From assembly GCA_027043685.1 (NCBI GenBank), contig JALUFI010000207.1:1-9835 (forward strand): a stretch of 9,835 bases of DNA, in the 5' to 3' direction. Positions 5,725 to 9,835 of this stretch are shown here, piece after piece. Origin of the DNA: Pyrodictiaceae archaeon (GTDB lineage Archaea > Thermoproteota > Thermoprotei_A > Sulfolobales > Pyrodictiaceae). Position 1 is the stretch's first letter; every line of letters begins with the position of its first letter. A program made the translations under genes and the position numbers. The notes below the pieces were generated by a model. The model did no database searches, was not told where the DNA came from, and worked only from the letters and a program-made list of their open reading frames with translations.

Positions 5725-5738
5725 ATTGCACTGGGGGC
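5719..5738 (+). promoter_or_regulatory. Perfect 7-bp hairpin just upstream of the NuoA-like start
   Basis: GCCCCCA (5719-5725) and TGGGGGC (5732-5738) pair perfectly around the loop TTGCAC. The right arm supplies the G-run that would be the ribosome site for the TTG at 5749. If the transcript starts upstream, the stem could hide that site. If it starts near 5728, as the candidate TATA box suggests, the left arm would be absent. Confidence 0.4.
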
Positions 5739-5748
5739 TGCCTGGGCC

Positions 5749-6114
5749 TTGCTGGACGCCCTGGTCTCGATACTCGCTGTCTCGGTGCTCGTGCCCCTCA
5801 CGCTTCTCCTAGTGCTCTGGTTCCTCGACCTCGTCACCAGGGGCCCCGAGCACCCCTTGAAGAGGCTGCGCTACGAGGCCGGCAACCCTCCACGGGGCGA
5901 GGCCAGAGCCCCGGTGCTCTACCAGTACTTCGGCTACATCCTGCTCTTCGTAGCCCTCGACCCAGTGTTCATGCTGCTCTTCGTCCTCCCAACCCTCGCC
6001 GGGGAGTGGGAGAAGGCGGTGCTCCTCAGCCTGGCGAGCGTCGCGCTCCTCCTCCCACCCGTGGCCTACGCCGTCAAGTACGCGAGGAAGAGGGGCTACT
6101 GGCACCTCGAGTAG
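5749..6114 (+). CDS. nuoA: NuoA-like subunit (complex I subunit 3 family)
   Basis: 121 residues with three membrane helices (about 3-28, 58-83, 88-110), the exact NuoA plan. The loop RYEAGNPPRGEAR (41-53) matches the family motif YE.G..P.G.AR. It is followed by YQYFGYILLFVALDPVFMLLF, where NuoA usually has F..FD.E. Asp71 is kept, but the second acidic position is Val. NuoA is part of the membrane arm at the quinone-site interface of NADH- or F420H2/ferredoxin-quinone oxidoreductases. No other complex I gene is in the window, so its complex is elsewhere or unusual. The TTG at 5749 is the first start after the preceding stop and places the first helix at residue 3. An operon with the small hypothetical gene 43 bases upstream is possible. 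Confidence 0.82.
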   Translation: MLDALVSILAVSVLVPLTLLLVLWFLDLVTRGPEHPLKRLRYEAGNPPRGEARAPVLYQYFGYILLFVALDPVFMLLFVLPTLAGEWEKAVLLSLASVALLLPPVAYAVKYARKRGYWHLE

Positions 6115-6118
6115 CGCC

Positions 6119-6143
6119 GAGCCCCTCCATCGCCCCCGGGCTC
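6119..6143 (+). terminator. Hairpin with CCCCTCC-ATC-GCCCCC tract after the NuoA-like gene
   Basis: GAGCCC (6119-6124) and GGGCTC (6138-6143) form a 6-bp stem. The loop largely consists of the CCCCTCC...GCCCCC tract (6122-6137), which starts 8 bases after the stop. A transcript end here would separate nuoA from the lipoyl carrier gene, which has its own TATA-like box directly downstream. Confidence 0.4.
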
Positions 6144-6144
6144 T

Positions 6145-6151
6145 GCTTAAG
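6145..6151 (+). promoter_or_regulatory. Possible TATA box for the lipoyl carrier gene
   Basis: GCTTAAG lies about 48-54 bases before the GTG at 6199 and is identical to the 7-mer before the NuoA-like gene. A start of transcription about 25 bases downstream would give a short leader holding the GGAGG site at 6183-6187. Confidence 0.38.
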
Positions 6152-6198
6152 TGCCTCGGCCGTCGCGCTAGCTGCTTCTCCGCGGAGGCCGGGTCGCC

Positions 6199-6621
6199 GT
6201 GCCGGGCGAGATACGCGTAGACGGCTACATCGTCCTAACCGACCGCCGCTACACCGAGACCGATGAATGGGTCAAGGTTGAGGACGGGGTCGCCGTGGTG
6301 GGGATAACGGACTATGCGCAGAAGAAGCTCCGCGACATAGTGGGGGTCGATCTCCCGGAGCCCGGGAGGAGGGTGAAGCGCGGGGAGGCCGTCGCCGCCA
6401 TAGAGTCTATCAAGGCCGCCGCGGACGTCTACGCCCCGGCGAGCGGCGAGGTGGTGGAGGTCAACGAGAGGCTGCTCGACGAGCCGGAGCTGCTCAACCG
6501 GGACCCCTACGGGGAGGGATGGATGTTCAAGATAAGGATGGAGGACCCCGGTGAGCTGGAGAAGCTGTTGACTCCGGAGCAGTACGCTGAGAGGATAAAG
6601 AGGGAGGAGGGCCTCGGGTAG
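6199..6621 (+). CDS. gcvH: Glycine cleavage system H protein (lipoyl carrier)
   Basis: 140 residues, the usual H-protein length. YTETDEWVKVEDGVAVVGITDYAQKKLRDIVGVDLPEPG (18-56) is the H-protein N-terminal half. The lipoylation hairpin follows as GEAVAAIESIKAAADVYAPASGEVVEVN, with Lys72 in ESIKAAADVYAP as the lipoate site. LLNRDPYGEGWMFKI (98-112) and the C-terminal helix are also family-typical. In glycine cleavage the lipoyl arm carries aminomethyl groups between P, T and L proteins. None of those, and no lipoate ligase, is in the window. The ESIKAAADVYAP form favours the glycine-cleavage type over the sulfur-oxidation lipoate carriers. The GTG at 6199 has GGAGG about 11 bases upstream. It ends tail-to-tail with the flavoreductase, 17 bases apart. 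Confidence 0.92.
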   Translation: MPGEIRVDGYIVLTDRRYTETDEWVKVEDGVAVVGITDYAQKKLRDIVGVDLPEPGRRVKRGEAVAAIESIKAAADVYAPASGEVVEVNERLLDEPELLNRDPYGEGWMFKIRMEDPGELEKLLTPEQYAERIKREEGLG

Positions 6622-6642
6622 CCCCTCTCCGGGGAGGGCTAC
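6618..6642. terminator. Inverted repeat spanning both stop codons of converging gcvH and flavoreductase genes
   Basis: GTAGCCC (6618-6624) and GGGCTAC (6636-6642) are perfect 7-bp arms. The left arm holds the gcvH TAG and the right arm holds the reductase TAG on the other strand. The interior CTCTCC/GGGGA can pair further with a bulge. The symmetric layout would form the same hairpin in both transcripts, consistent with a shared bidirectional 3' end. Confidence 0.5.
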
Positions 6643-7703
6643 TGCTGCTTCCTCTTCTTCAGCCCCAGCCTCATTGATACCTTGGGCTTCACCTTCCCGG
6701 TCTTCTTCCAGTCGCCCTTTATCTCTACCTGGCGGCCCCTCCTCTTCTGCAGGTAGTTGAACGCGGCCAGCGCTGCCTTCGCGCCGTCGCCCGCGCTTAT
6801 CACTGCCTGCTTGAAGGGTATGTCCGTCACGTCCCCTGCCGCGAAGAGGCCTGGTGTCTTGGTGCGGCCCATCTTGTCTACTATTATCTCCTTGTTCTCG
6901 TTGAGGTCGACTAGGTGCTTCACGAACTCGGTCTTCGCCTCGTAGCCTAGCTCGACGAATATGCCCTCCACGTCCAGGGTGCGCTCCTCCCCGGTCTCCT
7001 TGTTCCTGACCACGAGGCCCTTGACCCTCTTACCGTCGCCGATGACCCTCACCGGCTCGTGGTTCTCCAGTATCTCCACGTTGGGGGCCGCCTTGACCCT
7101 CGCGACTAGGTCGGGGTCGCCGAAGAGCCTGGTGGGGGTCACGTAGTAGACCTTGGGGCAGAGGCCGGCGAGCAGCGCCACGGCCTCGAGGCCCTGGTCC
7201 CCGATGCCGACCACGACTGTGTTCTTGCCGCGGAAGAGGGGGCCGTCGCAGATTGTGCAGTAGCTTACGCCGCGGCCGTCGTACTCCTCCTCGCCGGGCA
7301 CGTTCATCCTCCTGGGGGTTTTGCCGAAGGCGAGTATGACTGCCTCTGCGCGGTAGATGTTGCCCCTGTTGCTCTCCAGCTCAAAGGTGCCGTCCTCGAG
7401 CCTGTCTATCCTAACTATCTGCTCGCCGTACCTGGTCTTGGCCCCGAAGGTCTTGGCCTGCTTCTCGACCCTCATTGCCAGGTCGACGCCCTTTATCGCC
7501 TCTATCCCCGGGTAGTTCTCTATCACGGTCGCCTGGAGGAGCTGGCCGCCCAGGTCCCTGCTTACGACGAGCACGTCGACGCCCTGCCTGGCGAGGTAGA
7601 GGGCCGCCGTGAGCCCGGCCATGCCGGCCCCGACGACTATGACGTCGTGTCTCTCGGGCTCCCTTCCACCGCTGCTGCTGCCCTGCTGCCCGGCTGCCGC
7701 CAC
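6639..7703 (-). CDS. trxB: Thioredoxin-disulfide reductase-like flavoprotein
   Basis: 354 residues. The FAD motif is GAGMAGLTAA (25-34). GGQL, ENYPG and the redox pair CTIC (139-142, followed by DG) are those of low-molecular-weight thioredoxin reductases. AAGDVTD near 298-304 binds the flavin. The NAD(P) domain is unusual: VGIGDQGLEAV (155-165) stands where GGGDSA.EEA is usual, and VTPTRLFGDP (178-187) replaces the HRR...R motif that grips the NADPH phosphate. The electron donor may not be NADPH. A tail of about 35 residues (320-354) holds 15 Lys/Arg and is absent from standard enzymes. I chose the GTG at 7703 because GGGAGGTGA precedes it by 5 bases; the GTG at 7712 lies inside that ribosome site. 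The gene is divergent from the peptidase and convergent with gcvH. Confidence 0.9.
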   Translation of the reverse strand: MAAAGQQGSSSGGREPERHDVIVVGAGMAGLTAALYLARQGVDVLVVSRDLGGQLLQATVIENYPGIEAIKGVDLAMRVEKQAKTFGAKTRYGEQIVRIDRLEDGTFELESNRGNIYRAEAVILAFGKTPRRMNVPGEEEYDGRGVSYCTICDGPLFRGKNTVVVGIGDQGLEAVALLAGLCPKVYYVTPTRLFGDPDLVARVKAAPNVEILENHEPVRVIGDGKRVKGLVVRNKETGEERTLDVEGIFVELGYEAKTEFVKHLVDLNENKEIIVDKMGRTKTPGLFAAGDVTDIPFKQAVISAGDGAKAALAAFNYLQKRRGRQVEIKGDWKKTGKVKPKVSMRLGLKKRKQQ

Positions 7704-7708
7704 GTGGC

Positions 7709-7717
7709 TCACCTCCC
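7709..7717 (-). promoter_or_regulatory. Consensus Shine-Dalgarno for the flavoreductase
   Basis: Read on the minus strand, GGGAGGTGA ends 5 bases before the GTG at 7703. It is the best ribosome site in the window, and it fixes the start. Confidence 0.7.
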
Positions 7718-7742
7718 GGTCAGCCCTGCCATGGGACTTGAT

Positions 7743-7748
7743 GTATAC
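7743..7748 (-). promoter_or_regulatory. Possible TATA box of the flavoreductase gene
   Basis: GTATAC sits about 40 bases upstream of the GTG at 7703. A transcript start about 25 bases on would give a short leader that includes the ribosome site. The neighbouring CTTTAAC (minus strand, 7754-7760) is an alternative. Confidence 0.4.
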
Positions 7749-7753
7749 TCAGC

Positions 7754-7760
7754 GTTAAAG
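7754..7760 (+). promoter_or_regulatory. Possible TATA box of the peptidase gene
   Basis: GTTAAAG lies about 45-51 bases before the TTG at 7805, in the only AT-rich part of the divergent intergenic region. The predicted transcript start would fall near 7782, just after a 14-bp palindrome. Confidence 0.38.
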
Positions 7761-7766
7761 ACCTCG

Positions 7767-7780
7767 CCGCCCCGGGGCGG
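7767..7780. promoter_or_regulatory. Perfect 14-bp palindrome, candidate operator
   Basis: CCGCCCCGGGGCGG reads the same on both strands. It lies between the likely TATA box and the likely transcript start of the peptidase gene, where a bound dimeric repressor would block initiation. GC-rich palindromes are easier to get by chance in this genome, so the call rests mainly on position. Confidence 0.4.
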
Positions 7781-7804
7781 TGGGGTAGAAACGGTGCAGA
7801 GGTC

Positions 7805-9793
7805 TTGGCGCGTGACGCCCGGCTGCTGCCCGGGCCCGAGAGCCTGGGCGACCTCGTGGCCGCCTCCTGCCCCGCGGTTGACCCCACGGGTTCCAGGGTG
7901 TTCTACGTCGTTACCAGGGTTGATCTCGAGAACGACACCTACGTGAACACTATCTGGGCCGTGGACGCCACGGGGGAGAGGAGGATACTCCAGAGCGGCC
8001 CCAGCGCCCTCTGCCCCGCGCCGGGGCCCCGGGGGGAGAGGTACCTCTACGTCTCGAGGGTCGTTGACGAGAAGAGGAGGAAGCGCTTCGAGGAGCTACG
8101 CCTCGCCACCATCTATGGCTCGGGGAGCCAGCTCCTCATGAGGGCCCCCTATATCGCGTCGCCGCGGTGGAGCCCAGGCGGCCGCGTCGCCGCCGTCCTC
8201 GTGGCCGTGGGGGAGCCGGAGCGGGACGTGAAGGTTGTGGATGACATCCCCTACTGGTTCAACGGCAGGGGCTGGGTGCACCGCACCACTGTCCGCCCCT
8301 TCCTCCTCGACCCCGAGGCGGGCGCAGCCGCCGAGATCCCCCTAGCGGGGAGCGGTGAGTGGCTCGAGGCTCGGAGCATCGCCTGGAGCCCCGACGGCGG
8401 GAGGCTAGCGGTAACCGTCTCCAGGGACCGCCACCGCCCCTACCTCTACGACCTCGTGGTCTACGACCTGGGCGAGGGTGAGGCCAGGACGCTGGCCACC
8501 GGCTTCTCGGGCGTCGGCGCGGTCTCCTGGAGCCCGGACGGTAGGCGGATAGCGGTGCTGGGGCACCGGCTGGAGAGGGGCCTCTCCACCCACAACCACG
8601 TCTACCTCGTGGACGCGGAGACCGGTGAGGCGGGCTGCGCCACCTGCATGCTTGACAGGAACCACGTGGGCACGGTGAACAGCGACGCCAGGGGCCCCAG
8701 GCGCTGCAGCCCCCTCATCCAGTGGACGGAGGACGGCATCCTCTTCATAGCCAGCAGCCAGGGCAGGCAGCTCCTCATGAGGTTCCGGCCCGGCGTGGAC
8801 GAGGAGCCCCAGGTGCTCGTGGACCCCGGGGAGGGCTCCGTCGACGAGTTCTCGGCCTCCAGGAGCGGCAAGACAATCGCCTACACGGCCATGAGCATGA
8901 CTGAGCTGAAGGACCTCTACCTGCTCCGCGCCGGCGCCGTGGAGAGGGTCACGGGCCACGCGGAGGCGTGGAGGAGGAAGTACCGCGTCCCCCAGGTGGA
9001 GGAGGTGGTCTTCACAGCGAGCGACGGCGAGGAGCTCCAGGGCTGGATAATCCGGCCACCCGAGGGCGTGAAGGAGCGGGGCTGGGTGCTCTACATCCAC
9101 GGCGGCCCGAAGACCATGTGGGGCTACGGCTTCATGCACGAGCACCACGTGCTCGCCGCCAGGGGCTACACGGTGGCCCTCCTCAACCCCCGTGGGAGCG
9201 ACGGCTACAGCAACGAGTTCGCCGACATAAGGTGCAGGTACGGCGAGAGGGATCTGGAGGACCTCGTGGAGTACGCGGAGTGGCTCACACGGGAGAAGGG
9301 GCTCCCCACGGACAAGGCGGCCGTGATGGGTGGGAGCTACGGCGGCTACATGACAAACATGATTATAACCAGGAGGCCCCGGCTCTTCCGCGCAGCTGTC
9401 TCAATGAGGGGGATAAGCAACTGGGACACGATGTACACGCTGAGCGACATAGGCTGGTACTTCGTGGAGGACCAGCTCTGCTGCAGCCCCTGGCGCGGCC
9501 GCGACCGGTGCTGGGAGAAGAGCCCCCTACGCGACGCCGACAAGGTGGAGGCGCCGGTGCTGCTCATCCACAGCGCCCAGGACTACCGGACGCCCCTCGA
9601 CCAGGCGCTCCAGTTCTTCACCGCCCTCCGGCTACACGGCAAGGAGGCGAGGCTAGCGGTCTTCCCCCAGGAGAACCACGACCTCTCCCGCACCGGGAGG
9701 CCCCGGCACCGCGTGGAGAGGCTGAAGCTGATACTAGAGTGGCTAGACAAGCACCTGGCCGGAGAGGAGAAGGCCCAGGGGGAGAAGCGCTAG
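7805..9793 (+). CDS. S9C-family serine peptidase (acylaminoacyl-peptidase / dipeptidyl-peptidase-like)
   Basis: 662 residues. The N-terminal half is a beta-propeller with recognisable blade motifs WSPGG, AWSPDG and SWSPDG. The C-terminal alpha/beta hydrolase (from about 395) opens with FTASDGEELQGWIIRP and YIHGGPKTMWG. The catalytic triad is complete: Ser511 in GGSYGGYM, Asp593 in HSAQDYRTP, His625 in PQENHDLSR. The ending ENHDLSRTGRPRHRVERL is the S9C signature. These cytosolic enzymes remove N-acylated residues or dipeptides from peptides of limited size. There is no signal peptide. Nine cysteines, including C278/C281, C559/C560 and C569, are many for the family. The TTG at 7805 gives the expected propeller start but has GAGGT only one base upstream, so the start is not certain. 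It is divergent from the flavoreductase. Confidence 0.92.
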   Translation: MARDARLLPGPESLGDLVAASCPAVDPTGSRVFYVVTRVDLENDTYVNTIWAVDATGERRILQSGPSALCPAPGPRGERYLYVSRVVDEKRRKRFEELRLATIYGSGSQLLMRAPYIASPRWSPGGRVAAVLVAVGEPERDVKVVDDIPYWFNGRGWVHRTTVRPFLLDPEAGAAAEIPLAGSGEWLEARSIAWSPDGGRLAVTVSRDRHRPYLYDLVVYDLGEGEARTLATGFSGVGAVSWSPDGRRIAVLGHRLERGLSTHNHVYLVDAETGEAGCATCMLDRNHVGTVNSDARGPRRCSPLIQWTEDGILFIASSQGRQLLMRFRPGVDEEPQVLVDPGEGSVDEFSASRSGKTIAYTAMSMTELKDLYLLRAGAVERVTGHAEAWRRKYRVPQVEEVVFTASDGEELQGWIIRPPEGVKERGWVLYIHGGPKTMWGYGFMHEHHVLAARGYTVALLNPRGSDGYSNEFADIRCRYGERDLEDLVEYAEWLTREKGLPTDKAAVMGGSYGGYMTNMIITRRPRLFRAAVSMRGISNWDTMYTLSDIGWYFVEDQLCCSPWRGRDRCWEKSPLRDADKVEAPVLLIHSAQDYRTPLDQALQFFTALRLHGKEARLAVFPQENHDLSRTGRPRHRVERLKLILEWLDKHLAGEEKAQGEKR

Positions 9794-9835
9794 CCCCGCC
9801 CCTCTTTCCCCCTCTCCTCGAGGAACCTCCTGAAC
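9790..9835 (-). CDS. Possible 3' end of a minus-strand gene running out of the window
   Basis: On the minus strand a frame enters at the edge, reads FRRFLEERGKEGRG and ends at TAG (9792-9790). That stop shares CTAG with the peptidase stop. The short peptide looks like an ordinary charged C-terminal helix, and tail-to-tail layout occurs elsewhere in the window. Only 14 codons are visible, so this is weak. Confidence 0.25.
   Translation of the reverse strand, partial: FRRFLEERGKEGRG
9799..9812 (+). terminator. CCCCTC-TTT-CCCCC tract after the peptidase gene
   Basis: The 14-base tract begins 6 bases after the peptidase stop and differs from 4656-4670 by one missing T. It is a candidate transcript end. 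If a minus-strand gene ends at 9790, this tract would lie inside its 3' coding end. Confidence 0.4.

Noticed and set aside
5502..5837. Minus-strand open frame covering the small hypothetical gene and the start of the NuoA-like gene.
   Set aside because: The plus-strand frames have typical codon use and, for NuoA, clear motifs; the antisense product is low-complexity Ala/Gln/Arg/Pro.
8405..9148. Long open frame on the minus strand opposite the peptidase (247 residues).
   Set aside because: It is Val/His/Ala/Pro-rich with no family motif and lies entirely antisense to the well-supported S9C peptidase; it reflects GC-rich third positions.

Overview
The window looks like a chromosomal segment of a GC-rich (roughly two thirds G+C by eye) hyperthermophilic archaeon, most likely a Thermoproteota (Crenarchaeota) member. 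The evidence is AGG/AGA and ATA codon use beside strongly GC-biased third positions, frequent GTG and TTG starts, Lys/Arg/Glu-rich proteins, archaeal RelBE-like and HEPN/MNT small-gene pairs, and the protein families themselves (GatA, EtfBA, an archaeal-looking NuoA, an S9C peptidase). The exact genus cannot be settled from the sequence alone.

Layout. (1) Bases 1-792: 3' part of gatA, cut by the window edge. (2) Bases 820-2741: a block of small accessory genes on the + strand. A HEPN/MNT nucleotidyltransferase pair is followed by a membrane isoprenylcysteine-methyltransferase-like protein and then a RelB/RelE-type toxin-antitoxin pair. (3) Bases 2866-4643: etfB-etfA, the two subunits of an electron transfer flavoprotein. 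(4) 4706-5260 on the minus strand: a DUF488 protein converging on etfA. (5) Bases 5361-6621 on the + strand: a small unknown helical protein, a stand-alone NuoA-like membrane subunit, and a glycine-cleavage H-like lipoyl carrier. (6) 6639-7703 on the minus strand: a thioredoxin-reductase-like flavoprotein, tail-to-tail with the lipoyl carrier. (7) Bases 7805-9793: an S9C acylaminoacyl-peptidase-like enzyme, divergent from the reductase. A minus-strand gene may end at the right edge.

The metabolic genes share a redox theme: a flavoprotein electron carrier, a complex-I-type subunit, a lipoyl carrier and a dithiol flavoreductase. None is accompanied here by its usual partners, so no pathway can be reconstructed from the window. 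No CRISPR array, tRNA, rRNA, transposase or integrase is visible. The least conventional signals are the two toxin-antitoxin-like modules flanking a membrane methyltransferase, a TrxR that lacks the NADPH-phosphate motif and carries a basic tail, a recurring CCCCTC-T-CCCCC element just after stop codons, and a perfect 14-bp palindrome between the likely TATA box and the start of the peptidase gene.
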